Shown here: positions 24,444 to 32,545 of the stretch, piece after piece
Position numbering within the stretch: position 1 is the first letter of the stretch
How the letters are laid out: the number at the start of each line of letters is the position of its first letter
Assembly: GCA_038209965.1 (NCBI GenBank)
Contig: JBBQXF010000038.1
Location: 1-39,284 of the forward strand
DNA from: JALONO01 sp038209965
Lineage (GTDB): Bacteria; Bacteroidota; Bacteroidia; Cytophagales; Thermoflexibacteraceae
Length of the DNA stretch: 39,284 nt
Reading direction: 5' to 3'
Notes under the pieces: generated by a model
The model's input: only the letters and a program-made list of their open reading frames with translations
Told to the model about the DNA's origin: nothing
Database searches by the model: none
Made by a program: the position numbers and the translations under genes

Positions 24444-24977
24444 ATGCGCAAACTGACAATGGATGAACTGGGCCGTTATGCGGCCAGCGACTATGCCGCC
24501 AACGCCCAAACGACTATCGTGCTCGTGCTGGACAACGTGCGCAGTATGCACAACGTGGGGTCGGCGTTCCGCACTGCTGATGCGTTCGGCTTGGCCAAGC
24601 TCTACCTCTGTGGCATTACGGCCACTCCCCCGCACCGCGAGATCCACAAAACTGCCCTAGGGGCCGAGCAGTCGGTGGCTTGGGGGCACGCGCCCGATAC
24701 TGCCGCGCTGCTACACCAGCTCCGGGCCGAGGGCTACCGAGTGGTGGCCCTAGAGCAAACCGATGCCAGTACCTCCCTAGCTGATTTTCGGCCCAGCCCC
24801 AGCATCAAGTATGCCCTGGTATTTGGCAATGAAGCTTTTGGGGTGAGCGAAGAGGCCATTGCGGCCTGCGATGCCGCCCTTGAAATCCCCCAGTTTGGCA
24901 CCAAGCACTCCTTCAATATCTCGGTGAGCATCGGCATCGTGTTGTGGCATTTTCACTTGACCAAACCGCAAATTTGA
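24444..24977 (+). CDS. SpoU-family (TrmH-like) RNA 2'-O-methyltransferase
   Basis: A 177-residue SPOUT methyltransferase using S-adenosylmethionine and a trefoil knot. All three SpoU motifs are present: motif 1 LDNVRSMHNVGSAFRTADAF (N and R of N-x-G-S-x-x-R-x-x), motif 2 ALVFGNEAFGVSEEAI, and motif 3 EIPQFGTKHSFNISVSIGIV. There is no N-terminal substrate-binding extension, so it is of the short TrmH/TrmL-like class; tRNA is the more likely substrate, but rRNA is possible. ATG 24444-24446 (MRKLTMDELGR) matches relatives better than the longer frame from 24375. It stands alone, divergent from a GNAT gene. Confidence 0.92.
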   Translation: MRKLTMDELGRYAASDYAANAQTTIVLVLDNVRSMHNVGSAFRTADAFGLAKLYLCGITATPPHREIHKTALGAEQSVAWGHAPDTAALLHQLRAEGYRVVALEQTDASTSLADFRPSPSIKYALVFGNEAFGVSEEAIAACDAALEIPQFGTKHSFNISVSIGIVLWHFHLTKPQI

Positions 24978-25136
24978 TTGCACAAAAAACGCTTGGATTC
25001 CTCAAATTGGCGCAACTTGGCCCAGATCGGACAAAAAGCACCTATTGATTGAGTTGGCGGCCAGCGACCCAAAAAGTCTTTGCAAATAAAAAGCAACCTT
25101 AAACAATTCGTTTAACCTTGGGGTGAACAGTGCTAA

Positions 25137-25877
25137 ATGAAGGGTAATGCAATGAAAAAACTTCACTATTGGCTGAACGCCAAACGTATGATATGGAAAT
25201 CAAAGCTTGAGGCGTTTGATCCGGGGGCCGCCTTGCGCGAACTCATCCTGATCGTGGCGGGCATCTTGATCGCCTTTGCCATCAACAACTGGAACGATGA
25301 GAGAAAGCAGCGCAACAATGAGGTAAAAATGTTGAAGGAACTGAAGGCCAGCCTCACCAATGATCTGCGCGACATTGAAGGGAACTTGAGCGGCCTCGGA
25401 CAAATGATAAAGAGCAAAGAAATCATCATCAAAAGTGAGCAGAAGGGTTATGATGATTCCTTGCACCAGCACTTGAACCGTGTCCTTTATACTGATATTT
25501 ATTTGGTGGTGAACCGCGGCTCCTTTGAAAGCCTCAAATCGCTCGGCCTCCATTTGATTTCCAATGATTCCCTCCGCTTGAAAATCATCAATTTATACGA
25601 ATATGACTACAAGATCCAAGAAAAGAATGAGACTCTCCGGGGCGAATATGTGTTCAACAAAGTAGCAGAATTTGCCAAGGAAGTCATGCTATTGCACGAA
25701 GAAAAAACGGGTAGGCCGGAGCGCTTCACCAACCTTTTTCGCAATACCGATTTTAAAGTGGTGCTTTATCAAATGTATAATTTTGATGGTTTTAAGGAGC
25801 AGCAATATCGTTTTTTTGATAAAACGTTGCGCCAACTCATTGCCGATCTTGATCGGGAGATCGAACGTTTGGAATAG
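25137..25877 (+). CDS. DUF6090-like single-span protein
   Basis: A 246-residue protein with the layout of a large Bacteroidota paralogous family. A basic N terminus is followed by the membrane segment ALRELILIVAGILIAFAINN with the hallmark NNWNDERKQR immediately after (about 34-60). A long helical external domain follows, with LKELKASLTNDLRDIEGNLS and the SFESLKSLGLHLISNDSLRL motif (residues about 128-150), and a charged C-terminal coiled stretch. Members are abundant and mostly of unknown function; they have been annotated only by the domain name. ATG 25137 or the next in-frame ATG at 25152 may be the start. The gene is more AT-rich than its neighbours and is preceded by a small TTAAAC/GTTTAA inverted repeat (25099-25115). 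Confidence 0.8.
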   Translation: MKGNAMKKLHYWLNAKRMIWKSKLEAFDPGAALRELILIVAGILIAFAINNWNDERKQRNNEVKMLKELKASLTNDLRDIEGNLSGLGQMIKSKEIIIKSEQKGYDDSLHQHLNRVLYTDIYLVVNRGSFESLKSLGLHLISNDSLRLKIINLYEYDYKIQEKNETLRGEYVFNKVAEFAKEVMLLHEEKTGRPERFTNLFRNTDFKVVLYQMYNFDGFKEQQYRFFDKTLRQLIADLDREIERLE

Positions 25878-25955
25878 CCGACATTCAACAGCGGCTCACC
25901 ACGCCACAATATTACTGGTAAAATCAACAAACTATCAACGCTAACCCATTTCCCC

Positions 25956-26876
25956 ATGATCCATATCGCATGGCAGGGCGTTTATCCAGCCCTTACCACC
26001 AAATTTACCCCAACTGATGAATTGGACTTGGCCACTTTCGGGCACAACCTGACGGCCCAGTTGGCGGCGGGCGTTTCGGGCATTATCCTGGGCGGCTCGC
26101 TGGGCGAGGCCAGTACCCTGACCGACCCAGAAAAAGACACTTTGGTGCAGGCAGCCTTGGCCCAAGTGGCCGGGCGGGTGCCGGTGATCCTCAATATTGC
26201 CGAGGGAGCCACCCGCCGGGCAATTTCCTTGGCCCAAGCGGCTGAGCACCACGGCCTGGCTGGCCTGATGCTGTTGCCCCCCATGCGCTACCGCACCGAC
26301 GACCGCGAAACCGTGACTTATTTTAAAGCCGTGGCCCAGTCGACCAGCCTGCCGATCATGATATACAACAACCCGGTGGACTACAAAACTGAGGTCAATT
26401 TGGCGGGGTTCGACGAACTGCTGCGCGATTGTCCCAATGTGCAGGCTGTGAAAGAGTCGACCCGGGACGTGTCCAATGTGACCCGGCTCAAATCGGCGTT
26501 TGGCGATCGCCTGAAGGTTCTGTGCGGGGTGGACACCCTGGCCATGGAAGAACTGGTGATGGGGGCCGAGGGTTGGGTGGCCGGGCTGGGGTGCGCGTTC
26601 CCCCGCGAAACGGTGGCCATTTACCGCTTGGTGCAAGCGGGCCGGTTGGCCGAGGCCCGGGCGATCTACCGCTGGTTCATGCCTTTGCTGGAACTGGACA
26701 TCCACCCCAAACTGGTCCAGTACATCAAACTGGCCGAGCAAATGGCCGGCTTGGGCACGGAGCACGTCCGTGCCCCGCGCCTCCCGCTCGTGGGCGAGGA
26801 GCGGGTACAAATTGCTGGGATCATTGCCCAAGGATTGGCCACCCGCCCCACCTTGCCCGCCGACTTGGGCATGTAG
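25956..26876 (+). CDS. Dihydrodipicolinate synthase/N-acetylneuraminate lyase family aldolase
   Basis: A 306-residue class I aldolase of the DapA/NanA fold. The Schiff-base lysine is K166 in VQAVKESTRDVSNV, and the conserved Tyr of the proton relay is Y137 in IMIYNNPVDYKTE. The substrate-binding loop reads GGSLGEASTLTDPEK rather than the GTTGE of true DapA, so a different keto acid is likely. Possible substrates in this family include hydroxyproline-derived pyrroline-carboxylate and other 2-keto-3-deoxy acids; the sequence alone does not choose. ATG 25956 is the natural start. The next plus-strand gene is the TrpF-like protein 142 bp downstream with its own promoter box, so linkage is uncertain. 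Confidence 0.88.
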   Translation: MIHIAWQGVYPALTTKFTPTDELDLATFGHNLTAQLAAGVSGIILGGSLGEASTLTDPEKDTLVQAALAQVAGRVPVILNIAEGATRRAISLAQAAEHHGLAGLMLLPPMRYRTDDRETVTYFKAVAQSTSLPIMIYNNPVDYKTEVNLAGFDELLRDCPNVQAVKESTRDVSNVTRLKSAFGDRLKVLCGVDTLAMEELVMGAEGWVAGLGCAFPRETVAIYRLVQAGRLAEARAIYRWFMPLLELDIHPKLVQYIKLAEQMAGLGTEHVRAPRLPLVGEERVQIAGIIAQGLATRPTLPADLGM

Positions 26877-26984
26877 GATTGGGCAGGGTTTATTTGCCAC
26901 CTTATTTGACTGGTTCGGCTCCATGATGACCCCTAAGATTTCAGGAGCATCGGCTATCGCGAGGTCAACAAATCGATACTGTCA

Positions 26985-26992
26985 TATATTTG
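26985..26992 (+). promoter_or_regulatory. Candidate -7 promoter box of the TrpF-like gene
   Basis: TATATTTG is a perfect TAnnTTTG match 26 bases before the ATG at 27019, giving a leader of about 20 nt. No good TTG element is seen 19-21 bases further upstream. Confidence 0.45.
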
Positions 26993-27018
26993 AATATTGA
27001 GCAAAAATCAACCTACCA

Positions 27019-27636
27019 ATGGCTTTAAAAACAACTGTCAAAGTAAGTGGGGTCAACAACCTGAGCGATGCGCGTTACTGCGCGGGCATGGGCGTGGCCT
27101 TGATCGGGTTTGATCTGACTCCGGGATCCCCCAATTTCCTGTTGCCCGAAAAAGCACGTGAAATAGCTGGCTGGCTGGCCGGGGCCAGCATTGTGGGCGA
27201 AATAACTGGACCTGCGGTACCAGCATGGGCCGACTATCCGCTAGCGGCCCTGCAAGTGGACAACGAAACCGCCCTAGGCGCGGTGCAGACAAGTGGCTTG
27301 CCTGTTTGGTATGCCATCGATGTGACCTTAGCCGCCGATCTGGCCTTGGCCGAGAGCACCATGCAACAGCTCAGTGATCAAGTCACCGGCTTTCTGCTAC
27401 ACGGTTCGATCGAGCTGGCCGGATCGGTGCACCAGACCCTTGCGTCGTTGGCCAGCCGGTTTCCCATCCTATTGGGCATTGGGATTGGCGACAATGTGCT
27501 CGAACTGCTGGAATCGATCCGGCCGCTGGGACTGGCCCTGCAAGGTGGCCAAGAAAGCAGGCCCGGCTGGAAGGACTTTGATGAAATGGCCGCCGTTTTA
27601 GATCGGTTGGAAGTGGAAGATGGAGTGGAATATTGA
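27019..27636 (+). CDS. Phosphoribosylanthranilate-isomerase-like barrel protein lacking the catalytic Cys
   Basis: A 205-residue (beta-alpha)8-barrel protein with clear TrpF ancestry: TTVKVSGVNNLSDARYCAGMG corresponds to the KICG-x-x-x-x-x-D-A start, followed by GVALIGFDLTPGSPNFLLPE, which matches the G-F-x-F-x-x-x-S-P-R region. However, the catalytic Cys of KxCG is Ser10 here, and the second half lacks the Asp-containing strand and ends with GLALQGGQESRPGWKDFDEM instead of the phosphate-binding S-S-G-V-E. It is therefore probably not a tryptophan enzyme. Bacteroidota carry a set of such TrpF-like proteins outside trp operons; their role is unknown. Neighbours (a DapA-like aldolase and a secreted protein) do not settle it. 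Confidence 0.75.
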   Translation: MALKTTVKVSGVNNLSDARYCAGMGVALIGFDLTPGSPNFLLPEKAREIAGWLAGASIVGEITGPAVPAWADYPLAALQVDNETALGAVQTSGLPVWYAIDVTLAADLALAESTMQQLSDQVTGFLLHGSIELAGSVHQTLASLASRFPILLGIGIGDNVLELLESIRPLGLALQGGQESRPGWKDFDEMAAVLDRLEVEDGVEY

Positions 27637-27827
27637 ACAGCAAAATAGCTGGGCCAAGCCCTGATCAGGGCAAAAGTGCTGCACCTGGTTGATAAGCCGC
27701 CTTGGATCAAACGTCCTGCGCTCCTTTTCCCGTCTGACCGAACGGCTGGACTGTTATTGGGGTGGCCGCGATGATTCAGTCAACTTTCCACCCATTTAGC
27801 TTATCTTCGCCGCACATCTACCCACCC
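27637..27827. other. Intergenic spacer with a 14-bp palindrome
   Basis: GCCCTGATCAGGGC at 27658-27671 is a perfect palindrome 21 bp after the TrpF-like stop. It may help end that transcript or bind a regulator. No T run follows. Nothing else is recognised in the spacer. Confidence 0.3.
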
Positions 27828-28583
27828 ATGTACATGCGGATACTTTTTGTTTCACTGGTGCTTTGCGGCTGGCTCGCTGGGCCCTCCTTGGCCCAAAACG
27901 CACTCAGCCCGGCCGAGATCTTGCAGCGGGCCGTTGCCGCCGCCGGGGGCGACACTTGGCAAAAGCCCCAAACGCTCACCCTCCAAGGGGAAGCTGATTT
28001 CTACCCTTATGGCAAAACCACTGGCCACCTCCACTTGGATGGGTATGCCATGTCGCGGGTGTACCCTACTGAGAACGACGAAGCCCACAAAGCCAATGGC
28101 AAAGTCCGCTTTGATGCCACTTGGGGCGATTCGGTGTTTTTCCGGCTGGCCTTTAATGGAAAAAGTCCCCAGACTTTTCTGGCCGAACGGGCCAAACCCT
28201 ACGAAAAGCATTTTTCGCTGAGCAATAATTTTGGCTTTGGCATTATCCGTTTTGCCAATGCGCCCGGCTTCCTGCTCGAGCGCTTGGCCGACGACGAGGT
28301 GGAGGGCCACGCCTGCTATTTTTTACAGATCATGGATCCGAAGCAAAACGTGACCGTTTTTGGCATCGACCAGCGGAAATTCTACATCCGCATGGTGGCT
28401 TTCCATACCGAAGTGGGGCACCACCACCGCGTGTATTCGGACTTCAAGAAAGCCAAGCAGGTCAACTTCTTACAACCCACCCGGGTACGGCTCTATTTTG
28501 AGGGAGTCAAATGGATGGACATCCGTTGGCGCCGGTTCGCGGTCAACCAGCCCATTGCCGACGAGGTTTTTGTGGTAAAATAA
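27828..28583 (+). CDS. Secreted protein of LolA/LolB-like (DUF6503-type) fold, function unknown
   Basis: A 251-residue exported protein. The signal peptide MRILFVSLVLCGWLAGPSLA ends in a standard A-x-A site (SLAQN), which argues for a periplasmic soluble protein rather than a lipoprotein. The mature part begins LSPAEILQRAVAAAGGDTWQ, followed by alternating beta strands (LTLQGEADFYPYGKTTGHLH, HACYFLQIMDPKQNVTVFGI, FYIRMVAFHTEVGHHHRVYS) of the half-barrel pattern used by lipoprotein-sorting-like proteins. The His run HTEVGHHHR may bind metal. The family assignment is by pattern only. ATG at 27828 or two codons later (27834) is the likely start. Downstream is a 356-bp spacer. Confidence 0.65.
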   Translation: MYMRILFVSLVLCGWLAGPSLAQNALSPAEILQRAVAAAGGDTWQKPQTLTLQGEADFYPYGKTTGHLHLDGYAMSRVYPTENDEAHKANGKVRFDATWGDSVFFRLAFNGKSPQTFLAERAKPYEKHFSLSNNFGFGIIRFANAPGFLLERLADDEVEGHACYFLQIMDPKQNVTVFGIDQRKFYIRMVAFHTEVGHHHRVYSDFKKAKQVNFLQPTRVRLYFEGVKWMDIRWRRFAVNQPIADEVFVVK

Positions 28584-28939
28584 CCAAACAAGCAGAGAGC
28601 CCCTTGCCACCGGTGTTTCATCAGCGATTTAGGCTTCCACCTTGGCCGCATCGGGCCTAGCCCAAGGTTTTGTGGCAGGTTCGAGTAGCCGCCATTTTGG
28701 CCCAACTCAAACCAAGCAGATAGTCATTTCATTGGGTTTATGTGTGATTGTGCCGTGTTGCTGCGCGCCCTTCATTGGCATCCACCCGATCCCCAAATCG
28801 CCCAATGAACGGCCTCCAAGCACATAATGGCCACTAAAAAGATTGTTTTTGAAAAAAAGCGGCGAATTGTTCTGCAAAATTTGGAAGTGTGGTTTTTAAA
28901 ATTGTAAATTCGGGCAATACCAACCAAAAAAACACGAAC
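28584..28939. other. Spacer between the secreted protein gene and the DUF2853-like gene
   Basis: About 356 bp with no recognisable gene. The last 80 bases become AT-rich; TAAAATTG near 28900 is one mismatch from a -7 box and could serve the downstream gene. No RNA gene is seen. Confidence 0.35.
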
Positions 28940-29281
28940 ATGAGCAAATTTGATGAAGCTATTGTAACGTATAAGGAAGAAATGCAAAAATCAGGCATTT
29001 CAATTGATGATGCCTTATTGACTGCGGTTGCCAAAGGTTTAGGCCCCTCTATCTACAACAATGATGCCTCGCGGGTTTCTGCCTCTGACCAGTCGGAATT
29101 GGATCGGGTCAAAAACAATTTTTTGATCAAAAAACTGGGGCTAACCGATGGCCCAGCCCTTGATGCAGCCGTCAAAGAAGTAGTGGCCCAGTTTGGTAGT
29201 AGCAACCGGAATAAATACCGGGCAATCTTCTACGCATTACTGGTCAAAAAATTCGGCAAAGAAAGCAATTACCTTTCCTAA
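28940..29281 (+). CDS. DUF2853-family protein
   Basis: A 113-residue soluble helical protein. It starts MSKFDEAIVTYKEEMQKSGI, continues with DDALLTAVAKGLGPSIYNND, and has the conserved ending LKKLGL-type helix (KNNFLIKKLGLTDGPALDAA) and NRNKYRAIFYALLVKKFGKE. These features fit a small family of unknown function found in many Bacteroidota and Proteobacteria, with a compact structure solved for one member. No enzyme motif is seen. ATG 28940-28942 is chosen because upstream in-frame residues are leader. The gene is followed immediately by a perfect 19-bp terminator stem, consistent with a highly expressed single-gene unit. Confidence 0.82.
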   Translation: MSKFDEAIVTYKEEMQKSGISIDDALLTAVAKGLGPSIYNNDASRVSASDQSELDRVKNNFLIKKLGLTDGPALDAAVKEVVAQFGSSNRNKYRAIFYALLVKKFGKESNYLS

Positions 29282-29292
29282 ACCAGTTTAGG

Positions 29293-29356
29293 AAAGGTCG
29301 GGCAATGGTTGTTGGCTGGTTAACTGCCCGGCAACCATTGCCCGACCTTTTTATTT
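29293..29356 (+). terminator. Strong intrinsic terminator after the DUF2853-like gene
   Basis: The 19-base arms 29293-29311 and 29332-29350 pair perfectly around a 20-base loop that can itself form a short inner stem. The right arm runs into TTTTTATTT. It begins 12 bp after the stop. Confidence 0.93.
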
Positions 29357-29560
29357 AGCCCAAGTACGCTTCCCTTGAGAAAGAGTTTTTTAGTCCCCAC
29401 CATAGCCACCCATCACTGGCGCTTTAATGCTTTGGCAATCAATGGCTCAAACATTGTTTTGGTCAATCAGTAACCTTGTCAAGTTCATTTTCTGCTGATT
29501 CCCCAAGAAGCGAGCATATGCACGACGAACGATGCGGCTGTTTATCAATCCAAACACTAC

Positions 29561-30961
29561 TCAGTCGCGGGCCAAAATCTGGGCCAAGCGCCGCTTGCGG
29601 TACCAGTCGTCAAACCGTTTGTAGATATAGACAATGAACACCATCGCGGCAGCAAATAGGGCAATCTCATTACTAAAGAACAACAAACTGATGATGATGA
29701 TGACCAGAAACAAAAATACGCCCACATTGCGGAACAGGCCCATGTAATAGACCACCGGCTTTACCTCGGCAATGAGGGCATTGGCCACCTTAATCTGCTG
29801 GTCTATGCGTTGAGAAAGCTGTTCCAACCGTTGTTTGAACCGGGGAATATTCTCGAACTGGAGGTGGAGCACATATACTTCCTCCTCCTTGGTGTTGAAA
29901 GCACGGGCCAGCCGGATGGAATTGTCCACCTTCTCGATTACGCTGGTAAATTTGATGCGCGAAGCGATCACAAACAAGAAGAACATGGAACTGAACAGCG
30001 TCAAGAACATAATCCAAATAACCAAAAATTGCACCGTGGTAAAAATATCATAGGCTTGGTTGAAATCCAGTTCCAGCACCAACAAATCCCGCAGTAACTT
30101 TTTGAAAATCATCCCAAATGCCTGCATATCGGCATAGTTTAGGCGGCTGTCATCAGAAGCCAACAGGGTGAGAAAACCCGAAAAAGTCAAGGCCCCAAAC
30201 ATCACACTCTCCAAAATATACGCTTCTACCCGGTTGCTCAGGTTTTTTAACTCTCCCTCGAGTTCAATAATGGCACTGTCGTTGACATCCACGCGCGAGG
30301 CCGCCCCCAAAGCTGGCTTCTCGCTGACTTCTCTGCCCATCAAGTTGGCTGCTACGTTCTCTTGGGTGACCTTGCTGGCAGTATCCGGCATGATCACGGT
30401 GCCTTTTTCCAATTGTTCGGTCAAGCTGGCCGCCCTGTTGCGCACTGTGGGCGTGCTGATCGAGGAGATGAAAAGCACAAAGGCCCCATAGACAAATGCC
30501 GTGATGGTAAAAGCGACACTAATGCCAGTCCGCATGCTGCTGCTGCGCGAACTGCCCCAATCGATTTGATCCAAATCGGCAAACACACTGATGACCATGT
30601 AGCTAAAAGTGAGCACAAAAAAGACCCGGAAAACAACCGAGAACGAAGACCCGATCAGTTCGTAGGGGGCTGGCTGGGCAAACCCTTTGGTGATGTATTG
30701 CCACACTTCGCCAAAGTTGGCCTCATTCAGGCGGGCTTTCTCGATAGAAGCCCGGTATTTATACTCGCGATAGAGGGCAAATGCAACTGTAAAGAGTGTG
30801 ATCAAGAGTTGCAGGCTGATAAATACCCACGAGTGGCTCTCCCGGCCAAAAAGCAATCGGTACAGGCCCAGTGAACCCCAGCGCAAAAAATAGTCGCCGG
30901 CCAGCACAATGGGTGAGTAGTCAGCTACGGCAATGGGTCTCCGTCTTTTGGGTTGTGCCAT
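29561..30961 (-). CDS. Large membrane protein with central helical domain, function unknown
   Basis: A 466-residue integral membrane protein. Hydrophobic spans lie at about 45-63, 105-125, 150-170, 258-275, 310-335 and 405-450 (two adjacent spans, FLFLVIIIISLLFFSNEIAL and FAAAMVFIVYIY). Between them are a polar region (about 172-235) and a helical region at about 340-400 (VYVLHLQFENIPRFKQRLEQ, then LSQRIDQQIKVANALIAEVK) likely to form a coiled coil. The N terminus is basic (MAQPKRRRP). No known transporter, channel or enzyme motif is recognised. It sits 54 bp downstream of the hydroxyacid dehydrogenase on the same strand and may share its transcript, although no functional link is evident. 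Confidence 0.72.
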   Translation of the reverse strand: MAQPKRRRPIAVADYSPIVLAGDYFLRWGSLGLYRLLFGRESHSWVFISLQLLITLFTVAFALYREYKYRASIEKARLNEANFGEVWQYITKGFAQPAPYELIGSSFSVVFRVFFVLTFSYMVISVFADLDQIDWGSSRSSSMRTGISVAFTITAFVYGAFVLFISSISTPTVRNRAASLTEQLEKGTVIMPDTASKVTQENVAANLMGREVSEKPALGAASRVDVNDSAIIELEGELKNLSNRVEAYILESVMFGALTFSGFLTLLASDDSRLNYADMQAFGMIFKKLLRDLLVLELDFNQAYDIFTTVQFLVIWIMFLTLFSSMFFLFVIASRIKFTSVIEKVDNSIRLARAFNTKEEEVYVLHLQFENIPRFKQRLEQLSQRIDQQIKVANALIAEVKPVVYYMGLFRNVGVFLFLVIIIISLLFFSNEIALFAAAMVFIVYIYKRFDDWYRKRRLAQILARD

Positions 30962-31015
30962 GAGGCGCTAGGTCGGTTTTTTGCTGGGAAAAGCGGGCTA
31001 AGTGGTGCTTGAGCA

Positions 31016-31978
31016 CTAGGGGGAGGGCAAAAGTAGTGATTTTTGCAAAAAATGGGCAATTTTTTGGGTCAGTACTTCATTGATCCGGTGATACGACTCA
31101 TGGGTCCAGCCGGCCACGTGGGGCGAAAAAATGACTTTTTCGGAGTCGGCCAGATAGGCAAAAGCTTCGGCCTGCGGCCCCGACAGGGTGCTGAGCTTTT
31201 CGTTTTCCAGCACATCAAGCCCCGCGCCCAGCAGTTTGCCACTGGCGATCCCTTGGGCCAAGTCCGCCAGCAGGGCAATCTCCCCCCGCGATGTGTTGAG
31301 CAGGTAAATATCGTTGGCAAACTGGCAAAAGAAGGCCGTATTGGCCATTCCCCGGGTTTCGGCCGTAAGTGGTATGTGCAGGCTGAGCACGTCGGCTTGG
31401 GCGAAAAGCTGCTCGAGGCCCACTTCTTGGGCATATTGATCGCGTTCCCAGCCGACGTGGTATTTATCATAGGCGAGCACCGGGCACCGAAACCCCGACA
31501 AACGCTGGGCAAATGCCCGGCCCATGTTGCCGTAGCCGATCAATCCGACCGTGAGGCTGCCCAGCTCCCGGCCCCGGTTGCGCTCGCGCTGCCAGTCGCG
31601 GTGGCGCACTTCGCGATCGGCCATGTGCAGCCGGTTGAGCAGGGCCAACAATAAGCCCACTGTATGCTCCCCCACGGCGTCGCGGTTGCCCTCGGGGGCA
31701 TTGAGAATGGCGATGCCCCGCCGATCGGTCTCCGTTGTATCGATCTGGTCGGTGCCGGCCCCGGCCCGGGCAATAAAACGCAGCCGCGTTGCTTGATCCA
31801 AAACGGTTTTATCGAAATTGATTTTGCTCCGCACCACCAATCCGTCATACTGCCCCACAATGGCCAGAAATTCAGCCTTGGTGATGGCCGGCCGATAGTC
31901 GGGTTGGCAACCAATGCTGACCAGCATCTGGGGGAGCGAAGGGTGCATCTCATCAATGATAAGGACTTGGGGGTTCAT
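31016..31978 (-). CDS. D-isomer-specific 2-hydroxyacid dehydrogenase
   Basis: A 320-residue NAD-dependent oxidoreductase of the SerA/D-LDH superfamily. The nucleotide-binding motif is VGLIGYGNMGRAFA (G148-x-G150-x-x-G153), and the catalytic trio is Arg231 (LLNTSRGE), Glu260 (GLDVLENE) and His287 (FSPHVAGWT). The N-terminal NAPEGNRDAVGEHTVGLLLA resembles 3-phosphoglycerate dehydrogenases, but the protein lacks a C-terminal ACT regulatory domain. Its substrate is therefore uncertain: phosphoglycerate or another 2-hydroxy acid. It starts at ATG 31976-31978, overlapping the stop of the upstream RidA-like gene by 4 bp (ATGA), so the two are translationally coupled. Confidence 0.92.
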   Translation of the reverse strand: MNPQVLIIDEMHPSLPQMLVSIGCQPDYRPAITKAEFLAIVGQYDGLVVRSKINFDKTVLDQATRLRFIARAGAGTDQIDTTETDRRGIAILNAPEGNRDAVGEHTVGLLLALLNRLHMADREVRHRDWQRERNRGRELGSLTVGLIGYGNMGRAFAQRLSGFRCPVLAYDKYHVGWERDQYAQEVGLEQLFAQADVLSLHIPLTAETRGMANTAFFCQFANDIYLLNTSRGEIALLADLAQGIASGKLLGAGLDVLENEKLSTLSGPQAEAFAYLADSEKVIFSPHVAGWTHESYHRINEVLTQKIAHFLQKSLLLPSP

Positions 31979-32397
31979 GGCAGATCGATGGTGGCAATGC
32001 ACTTTAGTTCGATGGCAATGGGCGTTGGCAGGGCGTTGACCTCTACTGTGGTGCGGCAGGGCTGGTTGTCCGCAAAATAGTCGGCGTAAATGCGGTTGTA
32101 GGTGGCAAAATCCTGTTTCATATCGGTCAAAAATACCGTCACATCCACCAAGTTGGCCCAACTGCTGCCTGCTTCTTCCAGGATAAGGCGCACGTTGCGG
32201 AACACCGCGTGGCACTGCGCCGCTATGTCATGGGCAACCAACCGGCCCTGTTCGTCAACCACATTGCCGGGGATTTGGGGGTTGCCCCTTTCGCGTGGCC
32301 CCACGCCGGAGAGAAACAACAGGTTGCCCACCCGTCGTGTATAAGGGTAAGCACCCACTGGCTCGGGCGCGCGGGAGGGCTGGATGGAATCGTGCAT
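31975..32397 (-). CDS. RidA-family protein, possibly 2-aminomuconate deaminase-like
   Basis: A 140-residue trimeric Rid/YjgF-fold protein. It has the sequence APEPVGAYPYTRRVGNLLFL, then SGVGPRERGNPQIPG, the helix AAQCHAVFRNVRLILEEAGS, and the carboxylate-binding Arg in QPCRTTVEVNALPTP. Classical RidA hydrolyses reactive enamines/imines. The EPVGAYP-x-x-RRVG-N-L-L-F-L-S-G-V-G-P-R pattern is recalled from proteins annotated as 2-aminomuconate deaminase of kynurenine catabolism, but no other gene of that pathway is visible. ATG 32395-32397 is preferred to a TTG seven codons upstream. It overlaps the dehydrogenase start by 4 bp. Confidence 0.88.
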   Translation of the reverse strand: MHDSIQPSRAPEPVGAYPYTRRVGNLLFLSGVGPRERGNPQIPGNVVDEQGRLVAHDIAAQCHAVFRNVRLILEEAGSSWANLVDVTVFLTDMKQDFATYNRIYADYFADNQPCRTTVEVNALPTPIAIELKCIATIDLP

Positions 32398-32496
32398 GAT
32401 TGGCCGTTTGAGCCGCAAATATGCTTTTTTTGGGTTGATTTCGGGGCTGGATCATTAGAATAGGCAGAAAATTACCGCAATCAGCCTCATAACAAA

Positions 32497-32520
32497 GCTG
32501 CCCCGCTTGGGCGGGGCAGC
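32497..32520 (-). terminator. Intrinsic terminator of the 53-residue membrane protein gene
   Basis: GCTGCCCCGC (32497-32506) pairs perfectly with GCGGGGCAGC (32511-32520) around TTGG. On the minus strand the stem is followed by TTTGTTA. It lies 25 bp past the stop at 32546. Confidence 0.8.
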
Positions 32521-32545
32521 GCTCAAAACAAGATGGATGGCCAAG

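Noticed and set aside
24387..24647. Upstream extension of the minus-strand GNAT gene
   Set aside because: It runs antisense through the SpoU methyltransferase; the family N terminus fits the ATG at 24386.
25941..26924. Open frame of 327 codons on the minus strand opposite the DapA-family gene
   Set aside because: His/Gln/Gly-rich antisense translation of a GC-rich gene with intact Lys/Tyr catalytic residues on the other strand; no family pattern.
31979..32215. Upstream extension of the hydroxyacid dehydrogenase frame
   Set aside because: Those codons overlap the RidA gene in another frame, and the family start matches the ATG at 31978.
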